64,000 nucleotides of DNA from Amphiura filiformis (taxonomy: Eukaryota > Echinodermata > Ophiuroidea > Amphilepidida > Amphiuridae): positions 94,871,782-94,935,781 of the forward strand of contig NC_092628.1 of assembly GCF_039555335.1 (NCBI RefSeq). Reading direction: 5' to 3'. Shown one piece after another: positions 12,801 to 25,427 of this stretch. The notes beneath the pieces are model-generated. The model was not told the origin of the DNA and did not search any database. It saw only the letters and a list, made by a program, of their open reading frames with translations. Both the position numbers and the translations under genes were made by a program. Position 1 is the stretch's first letter. The number at the start of each line of letters is the position of its first letter.

Positions 12801-15800
12801 TGACTTTAACCTGCACTTCGATGAGCCTGATGAATCTTGTGTGAAACGCGTTAATGCTGTGTTATCCGACTTTCAACTCTTGCAACTTGTAGATAAACCT
12901 ACCCATATTAAGAATCATATTCTCGATTGGGCGTAATGCGGAATGAAAGATCTCTTATAACTTTTAATGATGTTCGTATTTATCGTGGGATATCGGATCA
13001 TTTTGCTATTTTAGGACAGATTATCATCTTAAGACCTGCTCCTGCTAAACGTGTTGTGACCTCGCTGAAATCTGAGGGCAATTGATACAGATCAACTGAA
13101 AGAGGACTTGTCTGTGATGTCCCTTAGCATGAATAACTTGACTGTCGATAGTCTTCTTGATACCTATAATGATACCCTCCGACAGACACTCGATCAGCAT
13201 GCTCCGCTGACCACTCGCAGTGTTAAGGATAGACCATCCGCCCCTGGCTCACCACAGAAGTCAGGAATGCGCGACGAGGGCGTCGGCGTGCGAACGACTC
13301 TGGCGCAAGACAAAACTGTCTGTTCACGAAGAGTTGTATATTAATGCTAGGAACGATACTATCAAGCATGTTACTGCCGCAAAGAAAGACTACTATGGAA
13401 GTAAAATAGACTCTGTCGGTTTTTCCACCAAACAACTTTTCAATGTGTCAAATGAGCTTCTGGGCAAATCAAAATCTCGTGCCCTCCCATCTAATATTCC
13501 TGTAGATGAATTGCCAGACAAGTTTTGCCAATTCTTCTCTGACAAAATAACAGGCCTAAGAGAGGAATTAGATTCTCGGCATTGCCAACCTCCATGCTTT
13601 GCTATTTATGATGGTCCAGTGTTTGATAATTTTTCTCCGGTTTGTGAAGAGGATATTGTTGCTATGATGAAGGAAATGCCCAATAAAACCTGCATCCTGG
13701 ACCCACTTCCAACATATATTGTCAAACAATGTGCCGAGAGCCTGATTCCTCTAATCACTCGTATCATTAACGAGTCTCTTCTATTAGGTTTTGTTCCATC
13801 TAAACTTAAAGAGGCTGTTGTAGTTCCAATTCTTAAGAAACATGGACTTGACTGTAATAATCTAAAGAACTTCAGACCGGTATCCAATCTACCGTTTATC
13901 TCAAAACTTCTAGAAAGAGTGGTTCTTCGTCAATTGCAGCAACACCTTTTTGACAATAACCTATTGGAAATAAATCAATCTGCGTATAGGAAGGGTCATA
14001 GTGTTGAAACCGCAGTACTGAGTGTCATGGACCGCCTGCTCAAAAACGCTGATGAGAAATTTGTCTCACTCGTTGCCCTCCTTGACCTCAGTGCTGCGCT
14101 TTGATACGCTTGACCACTCAATTCTTCTTAGACGCCTTTGAAATCACTTTCGGTATCAGTGGCAATGTTCTTAAATGGTTTCATTCATATGTGTCACAAA
14201 GATTCCAATCTGTCATTGTTAATGGTTCTACTTCAAATCCGTGCCCACTTTTGTACGGGGTTCCACAGGGCTCTGTATTGGGGCCAGTTTTGTTTACATT
14301 ATATTCCCAATCCCTATCCAGATGTCATCAATCTTCACAATTGCTCTTTCCATAAGTATGCCGATGATACCGTTGTATTTCAAAGTGGTCCTCCTGAGAA
14401 GTTTGAGGTAACTAAGATCGCAATTCAAGAATGTATCAGTGACATTTTATGTTGGATGGACAGCAATAAGCTAATGCTAAACACAGATAAGACCGAGGTT
14501 ATGATTGTGGGCACCACTTCGCGTGTTAAGCAGGTTGCTAGTAATTCCATCACAATTTTGAATTCTGATATCAAAATACAGGAGTCTGTTAAGTACCTTG
14601 GGGTGAGATTAGATCAAACGTTATCCATGTCCAGTCACATCAGTGAAGTTTGCCGGTAAGCATTTTTGTCTTTAAGACGTATTGGGTGTATTCGGCCTTA
14701 TCTGTCTGATAAAGCTACATCATGTCTTGTCAATTCAATTATTACATCACGCCTTGACTTCTGTAACTCGTCCTTGACTGGTATCACCACTGACCAACTT
14801 AACAGACTTCAAAGAATACAAAATTGCGCGCCCGCTTAATCATGAAGAAAAGGAAGTATGAGCATATCACCCCGTCATATATGAGCTTCACTGGCTGCCA
14901 TTAGAATTTCGGATTCAGTATAAGTTAGCTGTTTTTTGCTTTTCGGCACTTTGAAGATACTTTACCAACTTATCTGTCTGCTACGCTCTGCAGACGTATA
15001 AACCAGCTCGATCACTTCGATCTTCTACTGAAAGATTATTGAAATCTCCCGTGTAAATCTAAAATCGGCTGGTGAACGCTCCTTTCATTTCGCTGCCCGC
15101 TGTTTGGAACTCGCTTCCAAACAGCCTCCAGAATACACATTCGCTACGCAGTTCAAAAAGCAACTTAAAACTCATCTTTTTCTTCGTGCTTTTCCGGATT
15201 CACATATGTAACTTGTTTGTCTTTATTGTTTGTGCGCCTTGAGTTCTTTTGAAGATTGTGCGCCTAATAAGAACCCTCCATTATTATTATTATTATTATT
15301 ATTAACTCATGTATTGATATAGAATGGCATGCACGCAGTTGAGCACAATGCTTACGCTAGTTGTGCGTTACGTAATGCATGACTGGCGCACGCTTATGTG
15401 AATTTACATGAGCGTGAGTTGGGACTTTATTGATGCTTGCAGTAACAAAAGCCGAATAATTTCCGCCTTATATTAGCCGAACAAACTTTAGTATAAAGCT
15501 GTTCCACACAGAACTGCAGCAGATTTTCTTCATCTAATATAACTACTGATAACTCTATCATTTAGCGTGTTTTCATTTGATTTCAATATCTTTTGCAGGT
15601 AATACCTTCCAAACAACCCCTCTCTGGACCAGACTATCTCGGTATGGTTTATTTCCGTTTCTGGCGGTTTGGTCGTTGGGTGGAGGTTGTCATTGATGAT
15701 AGGTTACCTGTTAAACCTAATGGGCAGCTGTTGTTTGCGAGGTCAAGTGATCAGGATGAGTTCTGGCCAGCGCTTTTGGAGAAGGCATATGCTAAGTAAG

Positions 15801-18800
15801 TTGAAAGGGCAAGAATTGATTATAATTGCTGCCATTCAAGTAGGTTAGGATTAAAGTTTCATTTTAGGATAAGAATTAGGATTGAGTTTTCAGATTGTGA
15901 TACGATTTAAGAGTTAGGGTTTACTTCAGATTGTGTCACTTATTCAATGAAAACGTGGTTAGTTGAATAGAAAGTTGACATCATCTGTGATGTCTTATTA
16001 AGGTTGTAGCCGGTGGTGAGGTGATTGCCTCCAGCTAGCAATTCAAGTATATCTCAAATGGATGTCACAATTTGGAATTTGGTGCTGTGGCACAATGATT
16101 TTTTTACACCAAAAATCAATTATTTCACAGTGGTACATAAAATTTTTGTTTCTTTCATTTTATTTTATTATACAGAACTGGTAGTAAATCTAATTGATGA
16201 CTGCTTGTCCATGTTCTGCACAATATATTTGGTCACAATATGTTTAGCTAGGATGTATGAGAGCAGCTGTATATCACTACCCACAACAGCATCCCTTTTT
16301 AAGGCAGGTCACAATCACATGTTTGAGACAAAATTACCAATTGCTTAGCATATAACATCACTCATCTCTGTCCTCATTTTTTTCAGGTTACATGGTGGTT
16401 ACCAGGGCTTAGCAGGTGGTATGGCAATGGATGCATTTGTTGATCTTACTAGTGGTCTTTCAGAAACATATGATTACAGCAATGGAGACACTCCACAAGA
16501 CTTGTTTGGCATCTTATTCCGTGGTGCTCGAACTGGTGCTTTCATGACATGCTCAAGAAAGGTAGGATAACATATCATTTTGATGATTTGGAATTATGCA
16601 TAAGTGAGGTATCAAACTCAAGGGAACAAATTCTCAGCACGTACATATCAATTTCAATGTTCATAATCAATCATGTTAAGAATTGTAACTTCTCAAACTA
16701 GCATGTTTTGGGGTGTTTTTTTGTTGTTGTCATGTTTAATTCCATCCCACAGTTAAAACAAATTTTGTCATTTTAAATCCACAGAATTCCAAATGGTGGG
16801 ATGTAGAAGCAGATGAGAATGGAATAGTGTCTGGTCATTCATATACGGTCACCGATGTCCAAGTTATACAGACCAGTAATGGTCAATATGTCCAGTTACT
16901 GAGAATACGTAACCCATGGGCTAATGATACAGAATGGAATGGAGATTGGAGTGACACGTAAGTACAAACATGCCAAGTTTTTGCATGGTAACCAATAGCA
17001 AATATTGTTGTTTTTTGACTTTTTAAATTTTTTATGTCACAAGCCTATCTAGGCATTAACTGCTGTAATTGGGAAGATTACGGCATTACGAAACTTCAGC
17101 CAGGCCAAGTGACTTGGGTTGCTGTAGATAGTGGGTTGGAGCATTTTTGCAGGACAGACAAGTGTAGCTGACAATTGGGAATTGTCATGACTAGAACAAG
17201 GTCTTTATCATGGGTCATCTGCCAAGCGTTTTCCAGATGAGCCATTGGGAGAATGGATTGATTATTTTTGTCCTGCAGAAATTTTGAATCCGGGACTTCT
17301 CACAACAAAGACAAATACCTTAAACAGTATGAGTAAGCTTGTGAGATTTTACAATTAGTATTGTTATTTCAATGTTTTCTTTCATAGGCTTCATGAGATT
17401 ATGAAAGTATACATCATACTTGGATGCCCTATGAAACAAATGCTTAACTTGGTCTTAATTATTTGAATCTACAGGTCACAGCTTTGGGACTATGTCTCAG
17501 ACCAGGAGAAAGCCAAGCTGAAATTGAGGCTAGACACAGATGGAGAATTTTGGTAAGTTACAATAGTAAAATATGCACGATATGCTTTTCCAAAACTGTC
17601 TCAGTCCATGCTCTGCACAATACGAGGGGGTATCCAAAAGTGAAAGAGCTATACCGATGAAATTTTGTCAGTGTAATCACTGGTCCTTATGTACATCATG
17701 GTCCAAAAATGGTCTCGTAAGTATGTTTTTTTTACAGGTGGCGGTAGATGGGCAGTAGGCGCACAACCTGCAAGTTGGTGAAAATTGAGGCACGCAGCGT
17801 GATTAAGTTCCTGCATTTGTAGGGTTAGGCCTACAATGCTCAGAAAATCTATGATGAAATGAAAGCAATCTACGGTGATGATTGCCCAAGACACATCATG
17901 TGAACCATTAAGCAACAATCAGGAGCACATCTTATTCAAACCACAATAAACCATTGCAGCAAGGATCAGCTATCAGAATTCTCATACGGGTAACTGACAC
18001 AATGCACCGGAGTCTAAGAACTTAGTCTACTGATTGAGCTAATTTAACTGCTTTGACTGCTTTTAAAAAGGTGCAAATGATCCGCAAATAGATTCATCAG
18101 GATTGTCCATTGAAAATTATTTACATTGTTCTAAAACAAATCCAGTATAAAATAGGTGGTGAAACGTCATTGAGATATGTCAACATCGCCTATTTTATAC
18201 TGGATTTGTTTTAGAACAATGTAAATAAAATGCAAATGATGTTTTAGAATTTATGGCCTGTCCTGTTCAACAGGCTACTCAAAACAATCAAATTTTACCT
18301 TTAAGAAAAAGAAAGGTTAACTTAAATGTATTTATGACCAAGATTAATAAACACCTTTGTATAAGTGAGCCTGCAAGCTCATAGAATGTATTACGTAGAT
18401 ATGTGCAATGCATTTTAAGTAAGTGACTGATGATTTTTATACTTTTTAAAGAAATATGGTTTCAAGGTGTATGGATATAAATAATGGGAAAAAAACTACT
18501 ATCATTTGTTTATAATTTATTCTATATAGGATGAGTTTAAATGATTTTCTGCAACAATTTAACAAAGTGATAACTTGTACTGTTGGACCAGATTTTGATG
18601 GTGATGGCACTGCTGATGTAACCACTAGAGGTAAGATAAAGAAGATGAGCAAAGCAGGTTGTTTGATACCACCTGAGAGTAAACCAGCACTGAGATACCA
18701 TAAAGGTTTAACATTATGAGGGATGTGAACAATACCAGATATACATGTAGCAACTCACTGGGATTAGGTTTCTATGAGAAAAAATAAGAAAAAATATATT

Positions 18801-21690
18801 CTTCAAAGTTCATAAATAGGATTCAAAATAACTAAAATCTTTCAAAAACATACGAAATTGATACTCTGATCAAAGTGCCCACACACTCTGTGTATCTGCG
18901 GATAGGTATGCTCGTCAGATATTTCATGAAACATGGGATGCTTTCAGATGAAGAAACACAAAATGGGGTCATTTTTCAAACTACACACTTGTTAATTTGT
19001 AAAAAGAGGGTGTTCTTCAATTATGAAGCACATGTATGAAGAGATCAATCATTGCAGTTTCATAATTCTTCATTTATGAATCACTGTCAGAAAGGGATAT
19101 GCTAGAAATTTCATCAGTGTTTTAGCAAAAAAGGGGGCATTGTTGAAGGGCACAAAATTCGCAAAATCACTCAGAAAACGCCCCTGAAAACGTGTGCAAA
19201 ATGTGTGTGTGTTTTCAGAGTTCGCCAAGGAGCATGCCTACTTGCAGATACATATGGGCACTGATCAGGGGGTTTACCAAAAAGATCAAGGAGAAACTTG
19301 CATAAAGACAAGGTCTTTCAAGAATTTTAAAGTTTACTAGCTTCAAATTGTTGTTTATCTTTTACTGACTTGGAATTAATATGATGATTTTAAATATTCC
19401 TTTAGGCTCACTGTATTGAAGAAAGATTCAATTGTAAACCAGCATTTCCTTTTACTTGATTACATGTTATACTTATCATGGCATGTTCATTGATTTTTAT
19501 TGTAATATTACTTTCTTTCAGTTGGCAGTATTGAGTTGTTGATGGTCCATGGGAGCTGGGTTGAAGGAGTGAATGCAGGAGGGTGTGCTAATCATAAGAC
19601 CTATGGTATTAACCCACAGTTTGTCTTCACAATATCACAACCAGGTAAGCTTTGATATAAAATTGGATCGATTGAGCCCATATTTGTTGGAGTTTTAAAA
19701 TATTGGTAAGGTAAAGGTAAAGGAAGGCAACAGACTCACTGTGGAGGAGGTGTAGCGATTCCCCTATAGCAACATTACATGGAGGAGTCTGACCCAATCG
19801 CCAATGAAAGAGAGATGGGCACTCCGATCACTGTTTATACAGGACCGTCTCCTTTACCTTAAAATATTGGACTTGGGTCCTATGAACATGTATTACTTGT
19901 TGGGAGATAAATAAGACAAAATAATGCACTTGCACTAATGTTGATGCATCTAATGCACCCCTCCTTCAGGGCTTGTGCATTAGATACATCAACATCAGGG
20001 TGTGTGCATTATTTTGACCAATTTCTCTCCTAACAAGTAATACGTGTTCATTAACCTACAACTCTTAGTCAACACCTGCTGGCTCTTCACTCAATCAAGT
20101 GATCCAAACATTATTATAGTATCTTCATCAATCTGCTTGTTGATAATTGTAGAGAAAAGCTGATTAAAGAAGTGCAATGTTTTTAAATATTCATGAAGAA
20201 TTAATGGATTATAGCCCATTTGGCTTCCTCGAGAGATTGACATCAGTACTTTGTTGGAGTTACTTTGCGCATGTACAGATGTACTGCCTTTGATCGTGCG
20301 TGTAACACGCATCAGTTTTTTTAGTCAACTGGAGCGATTTAATACTATATGCACTGCAGCACACACTGATGTCACTCTCTCGAGGACGCCAAATGGACTA
20401 TAGAAGAAGTTCAAAGCCTGTAAGATATTGACATTTTTTATTTCAATTCATTTTTTAGATGATTTTGACCCATGGAGAGATCCTGCCATGAAGCATGGCA
20501 AGTGTTCTGTTGTGATAGCATTGATGCAGGAATACAGACGAACAAGACAGAATATCAAACCGATCAGAGAGAAGATTGGATTTACTCTCTACAAGGTATG
20601 ACAGAAAATGTAACATTATAGTGTTTCTACAAGTATTCCGTAGGTTATCACATTACCGTTGCAGCCAGTCACTGTGTGAGTGGTTGAGCTTTCGTCAGAT
20701 GTGTATCTGACTTCATCAGGACATACTTACAGGATATCAACTTATTATGAATTCCTGTCGAGAAAGCCTATCTACTTATTTATGACAGAAGATTTAGGGA
20801 AAGAGTTCCCAACCTTTTTTCAAGACAGACCACTTGCAAACCCATTTCAAAATTTTGATTGCATGTCCCATGCTGTTCCTGGGTAGTTTCACAGCCTCAC
20901 ATTTTGGGCTCGCAACCCAAATGGGTTAAAATTGTGACACATGGAAATGCCTGATTTAAGAGGAAATAAAAATTAGCAGCACAACATTTAGATTACTCAC
21001 AATGATATGCAAATGTTACCCACCAGAAAAGGGGGGGGGGGTACTTTAACCCTAAAACTTTCATATTCTAAAATACTATGTGATATATGCATTGTGCAAT
21101 CAACTTAAGTGATATATACGCAAGGTTTCGTCGGCCGGGCCAGCGTGGCATGCAAGAAGTCTCAGGTTTAAATCCCGATCAAAACAACTTCTTTGTTCAT
21201 TTTCTCTCTTTTGTATTCCTTTCCCTTCCTTCCATCAAAAAGCACTTGGGACTTTAGGATAAAGAAACTTTACTACATACCCAGCATCAATACTATCACT
21301 GATGTGCATGGCATGTTTGTATGCAAAGGTGCATCCCAGCCTTATATATTTTTAAGCTTGATTTTTTTTCTTCTTAAATCAGTATCTCTCTTTATTTTTC
21401 ATTTGCAGACAAATACAGCCAACCAGCGAGTATCCCAGGATTGGTTGAAGAAGAACTATGGAGGCATTGGTAACTCAGGCTTGTATATAAACCACAGGGA
21501 AGTCCAATTAAGATGTCTGCTGGAACCAGGACATTATGTTGTCTTACCAACAACCTTTGACCCTGACAAGGAATGCTCATTTATATTGAGGATATTTAGT
21601 GAAAAGCCTATCATGTGCAAGAGTTTTGCCAGTGTACACAAGGTGCAGTTTTGTCTCAATAAACCAATGAACTTGGGCCAATATCATTAG
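9862..21690 (+). CDS. Atypical calpain cysteine protease with N-terminal MGC acylation motif
   Basis: Calcium-dependent intracellular cysteine protease. Eleven coding exons, all GT-AG and in phase: 9862-10026, 10488-10625, 11494-11625, 15599-15795, 16387-16561, 16785-16957, 17475-17552, 18530-18630, 19522-19644, 20459-20595 and 21409-21690, giving 566 aa. The CysPc domain has [19 protein letters not shown]-type text with Cys127, GHSYTV with His287 and RIRNPW with Asn312, so the triad is complete. A CBSW/C2-like domain III follows ([33 protein letters not shown]). The protein ends there: no PEF/EF-hand domain, so it is an atypical calpain. I start at the MGCASS methionine because Gly2/Cys3 form a myristoylation/palmitoylation motif; an in-frame ATG at 9823 is an alternative. 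[10 protein letters not shown] loop lies within domain III. A polyadenylation signal AATAAA lies at 21791. The orthologue among calpains is uncertain. Confidence 0.93.
11892..15303 (+). mobile_element. Near full-length CR1/L2-like LINE in calpain intron 3
   Basis: Same orientation as the host gene. From 5' to 3' it shows a short ORF2 leader with the phrase [11 protein letters not shown], an APE-type endonuclease (TETW, GGGIAF, GDFNLHF, then GISDHFAI near 12990), reverse transcriptase blocks ([49 protein letters not shown] at 14354, [10 protein letters not shown]) and a 3' UTR ending GCGCCT...(ATT)n at 15282-15303. The frame is broken several times (stop at 12936, changes near 13260, 14100 and 14300, stop near 14657), so it is inactive. 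ACTCAT at 11886-11891 and 15304-15309 is a candidate target-site duplication. Confidence 0.9.
17621..17940 (+). mobile_element. Mariner transposon 5' fragment in calpain intron 7
   Basis: A TA dinucleotide is followed by CGAGGGGGTATCCAAAAG, like a mariner terminal repeat. From about 17785 two frames read [13 protein letters not shown] and then [18 protein letters not shown], matching the helix-turn-helix start of mariner/SETMAR-type transposases. An in-frame stop and a frame change separate the two, and the DDD/E catalytic domain and right terminal repeat are missing. It is a dead fragment. Confidence 0.75.
18118..18228. mobile_element. Hairpin MITE in calpain intron 7
   Basis: Arms of about 42 bp (starting TTATTTACATTGTTCTAAAA) are almost perfect reverse complements around a 27-bp centre. 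It lies in the same intron as the mariner fragment, downstream of it. The closeness of the arms suggests a fairly recent insertion. Confidence 0.7.
19707..19860. mobile_element. Short TIR element with 10-bp target duplication
   Basis: The element starts TAAGGTAAAGGTAAAGG and ends CTCCTTTACCTT, giving about 11-bp inverted ends. Both sides carry the perfect direct repeat AAAATATTGG (19697-19706 and 19861-19870). A 9-10 bp duplication is characteristic of Mutator-like elements, so I infer a MuDR-type MITE. It lies in calpain intron 9. Confidence 0.7.
20808..20960 (+). mobile_element. Possible hAT-type MITE remnant in calpain intron 10
   Basis: The text GTTCCCAACCTTTTTTCAAG followed by a GACCACTT-like run resembles the end of non-autonomous hAT elements. 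No matching right end or target duplication was found. Confidence 0.3.
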
Positions 21691-21790
21691 TGTCATTGTG
21701 CGGCATATGTGCCATGGCCATGTGTACAACATACAGCTTACCTGAATGCGAGTGCAATAAGATTTTTTGAAGAAATTTACATACCAAAGA

Positions 21791-21796
21791 AATAAA
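21791..21796 (+). terminator. Candidate calpain polyadenylation signal
   Basis: AATAAA 101 bp after the calpain stop codon, the first canonical hexamer downstream. A further AATAAA occurs near 22225, inside repeat-rich DNA. Confidence 0.5.
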
Positions 21797-21810
21797 TTAT
21801 AAATACACTA

Positions 21811-21911
21811 CCAGAGGTACACTGCTGCCCAACTACTTTGTTGGTACCCATGGGTACTGAACTGGTACTCTGGAGTAGCCACAGAGTAGCTGGGCATCAG
21901 TGTACCTTTGG
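21811..21911. mobile_element. Hairpin MITE downstream of calpain
   Basis: Left arm CCAGAGGTACACTGCTGCCC pairs with right arm GGGCATCAGTGTACCTTTGG, with one small bulge. The centre contains a smaller palindrome around GGTACCCATGGGTACT. Confidence 0.6.
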
Positions 21912-22272
21912 GGTCAGCAGCAGTAGGAATCAGGTAGTGTAGTTAGGAACTCGAGCATAGGAACAGGAGCAAAATGCCCTATACTGAGAAATATTTCATT
22001 GAATAAAAACAGAACATAACCAGTTTTAGCTTAAATGTAATGAAATTGGTGCATGGTTCAACCAGAGATCCTGAAATATTTGGATCACTGGTTCAAATGA
22101 GAGTCTAAAGAATTAGAGCATGCTATAAACATGGGTTGTAGGTAACCATCAGAGTAGTATTACTATGTAGTCTTAATCAGCATATATTATATTGTCAATA
22201 TGTAGTATGTACCTTGTTTGACAAAAATAAAATTTCATGTGAAAGTTAGTCATTTCATTATGAAACCACAAG

Positions 22273-22445
22273 CAGGGGTGCGAGAGGCCACAGACCAAAA
22301 AGAGGAAAATTACTCAAAAAAGCTGAAAAACAGCATAAAACTGGGGCAATATTGCCAAATATGGGCTGAGAGTAAAAGAAAACACATAAATTTGGGCAAC
22401 AAAAAAACAGGAAATCAGCTGAAAAGAGGCACTCTCTCACCCCTG
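22273..22445. mobile_element. hAT-like MITE with CACAAG duplication
   Basis: Ends are CAGGGGTG and CACCCCTG, the CAGxG start typical of hAT elements, extended inwards by GAGAG/CTCTC. CACAAG lies immediately outside both ends (22267-22272 and 22446-22451), a 6-bp direct repeat consistent with a target duplication. No coding capacity. Confidence 0.65.
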
Positions 22446-23156
22446 CACAAGAGATTTTATGAATATCAAAATGAATGTAAATCTTGAAAAGAAACCAAAG
22501 ATGATTATGCACATTACTTGTGTGTGCAGATCACAGCATATAGATCAAATTACAATATTTATTTGTTGCAAAGTTGAATGGTCACGTCACCTTGATACAT
22601 GTTTTATATATTTGAAATATTTAAAATTTTGAAACATATTGTTTTAAGGTTATTAATTATTTTAAACTGTTGTGATTTGGTAGTTCACAGCATCTTACGA
22701 ATGGTAGTAGGCTTTGGCACAAACTGCATTGCTCAATTCATAGCGAGCTTGTAGAAGAATTAAAATATCACAGATATACTTTTATAGGTGCTGCGGTTTT
22801 TGAGTTACGTTGTAAAGAGGGCTGAAACAACAACACTTTTGTAAAACGTACATAACTCATTAACAACAATAAATAAAGCAAATTTGCAAAGTATACGATT
22901 TGTAGAATGAACTTTTGCAAAACATCAAGGTGTTAATTTTCAATAATATATTGATCTACATAATGAAAGTTGATTTTTAGGTTGCTTCGACCAACAATAC
23001 CTACCTCAATGTAAGATAGAAAACAGAACATTGAATTATATAGATTTTGATTAATTCACAATAGCCCAGTAGACAATACACATTTCAATACATTGAGCAC
23101 TTGAAATTTTGAGTAGAGCTTTCTTATTCCCGTAGCTCTCCTGAAATATTAATTTA

Positions 23157-23267
23157 TATATACCTTGCCAAACACCATTTGATTATTACGCATGCAGATT
23201 AACTAAATAATAATATTTGGTTAATCTGCATGCGTAATAATCAAATTGTGTTTGGCAAGGTATATAT
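23157..23267. mobile_element. Hairpin MITE, 48-bp arms
   Basis: Left arm begins ATATACCTTGCCAAACAC and right arm ends GTGTTTGGCAAGGTATAT. The arms match over about 46 bp, including TTTGATTATTACGCATGCAG, around a 15-bp AT-rich centre. Confidence 0.75.
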
Positions 23268-23277
23268 TGCTGTAAAA

Positions 23278-23566
23278 TCAATTGTTGTATATCGTCAGCC
23301 TGTTACACTAATTGCCCAAGTCATTTTTTGTAATTTTGAGAACAAAGTACAAAATGTGGTTCAATCATGCACTTACATATATTAATTCACCAATCTTTGC
23401 ACAAGAACATATGATAATGATACAAATTGAAGGGAATAATCTGAAATAATTAGGGTAATTTTGTAACTGATGCATGCTTGAACCACATTTTGTACTTTGT
23501 TCTCAAAATAACAAAAAATGACTTGGGCAATTAGCGTAGTAGGCTGACGATATGAAAAAATTGACT
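23278..23566. mobile_element. MITE with about 90-bp inverted arms
   Basis: Left arm runs from TCAATTGTTGTATATCGTCAG through GCCCAAGTCATTTTTTG and ACAAAGTACAAAATGTGG. The right arm (about 23467-23566) is its reverse complement with a few substitutions. It lies 11 bp from the hairpin MITE at 23157-23267. Confidence 0.75.
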
Positions 23567-23849
23567 TATTGAGGTATTTAGTATTTTACTGCTTAGACAC
23601 ATCACTCCTTTGCAAACATTTTTGAAAAACAATACATTAGCCTATTCATCTTTACTATGTATATTTATAAAGCCATAATGAAATGGCTGATACCAGTTTG
23701 TAGTTAATTAGCTTTTCATTGATTCCGTCCATTTTGTTGTTGTGCAATGGTGTGGTGTAACTGTCACCCATATGTCATTAATGAATGTATATATTTTAAG
23801 ATGATAGAGTAATAAGTCGACATGTGGCAGAATTGTTGCATTTATTATG

Positions 23850-24340
23850 CAATTGAAGTTGTAATCTCGGTCCCAGCCGATTTGTGCTCCTTCGTCACTA
23901 AACAAACCGTCTGGCGAAAACCTCATAGTACGTCTTTTCTGATTGGCCAATCATCGACAGAAGAAAATCTTCTGATTGAGAATTGCTGTCAATCAGTCCC
24001 GGGCTTCAAAGCATGCAGCGGTTGATTGATAGCTATGCGGTTACATAAATACACACAATGTATGCGAGTACGCGCTGCAAGTCATGTTCATGAAAGGCAA
24101 TATCAGACGATCTGCGCCTCAGTGGCTGCTAAAGCTAGCATACATTTTGCGTTTGCGGTATCTACAAATAGTGGAGGGTCTAGGATGTTTAGTGTCACCT
24201 ACACAAGTCACGTCGTATAGCCAATTGAAAACAGTTTTATTTGGAAATTCATTAACCAATCAGCGACTGTCATTTCGGGTTGTCGCCAGATGGTTTGTTA
24301 GTGACGGAGGAACACAAACCGACTGGGACCGAGACAATTG
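23850..24340. mobile_element. MITE, about 490 bp
   Basis: Left region carries TCTCGGTCCCAGCCGATTTG and AAACAAACCGTCTGGCGA; the right region carries their reverse complements (TCGCCAGATGGTTTGTTAGT, CGACTGGGACCGAGACAATT). The arms are about 80 bp and diverged. The GC-richer interior shows no gene. Confidence 0.65.
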
Positions 24341-25427
24341 AAGTGTGCTGGCTCAGCGGAATAAAGACCTATATCCATTAAGCTGCTGTATGTATGATTG
24401 TTTTTCATATGTATAATTATTCACAGTTGCATGCAGGCAATTGCCCAATTTACTACTTTTTGTTACTCCAAATTTTTGCACTTTTATTTATTTCCAGCCT
24501 GTTATGAAGCTTTTTACCCCAAATTTTTACACTTTTTCAGGCTTTTCCTGCAAAGTCACTTCTGACCACTGGCATCCCTGCACATGTTCTGTATAGAAGT
24601 ACATAATGTACATGTACGTATCACAGAATTCTTTTATACTGCAGCTCATGGACATACGTCTTTGTGCCACTGAACCAACAAAGAGAGAAATTATTTTTGT
24701 TCTGTAAATATAAAATCCTCAACCTCATTGGTTTGTGGTTGGGGTGGTGGAGAAAGTGGGTGCTAATTTACTATGATGTACATATTGACTCATGTTACCA
24801 AAAGGAAACATAGGAAATGAGTGATATTTTGTTGTGCTTTGTAAATTATATGGATAAATTTTGTATTTAATTGGGTGTATGCAAAATATCTCGGACAAAT
24901 AGAACTCCCAAATCAAGGTTATTTTTTTGTTTTGTCTTTTAATTTATAGGGCTTGTGTTTTCAGAAAAAGAGAGTTTGATTTTAATTCATCATTGCATGC
25001 ATATGCAAGATGAGCTAGCTACTAAAAAAAGGTTAAATATGTTTTGGCCATCCAGTGTGTCTATGGACCTGTTGGGAATTATTTTGAAACTTCTCCCATA
25101 TAATATACCTTGGTAAAATGGTTGAGTGCTATTTTTCCGAGACACTTCTGCATACAAACTACCATTAGGCTCCCACCTTGATACAGTATTTTTCTTGAAC
25201 ACTAATATTATGTATTATTTTAGTAAGTGTGTAGTGTAATATAATGCTTGACGTCATGCAATGTACTAGTATCTGGCACATTTTTTTCTTATTTTTATAT
25301 CTTGTAATATATCTTTCACAACTTGAAAATTAAATGTGAAGTATATGTAGGCCTACTGTTATATATTTAATTTATATTTTCTATTTCTATACATGTATGT
25401 AATATAACTTTCGCATCTTGAACTTCA

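Noticed and set aside
21125-21180. tRNA-like CAGGTTTAAATCCCG B-box in calpain intron 10
   Set aside because: No matching A-box or arms could be placed, so neither a tRNA nor a SINE call is supported.
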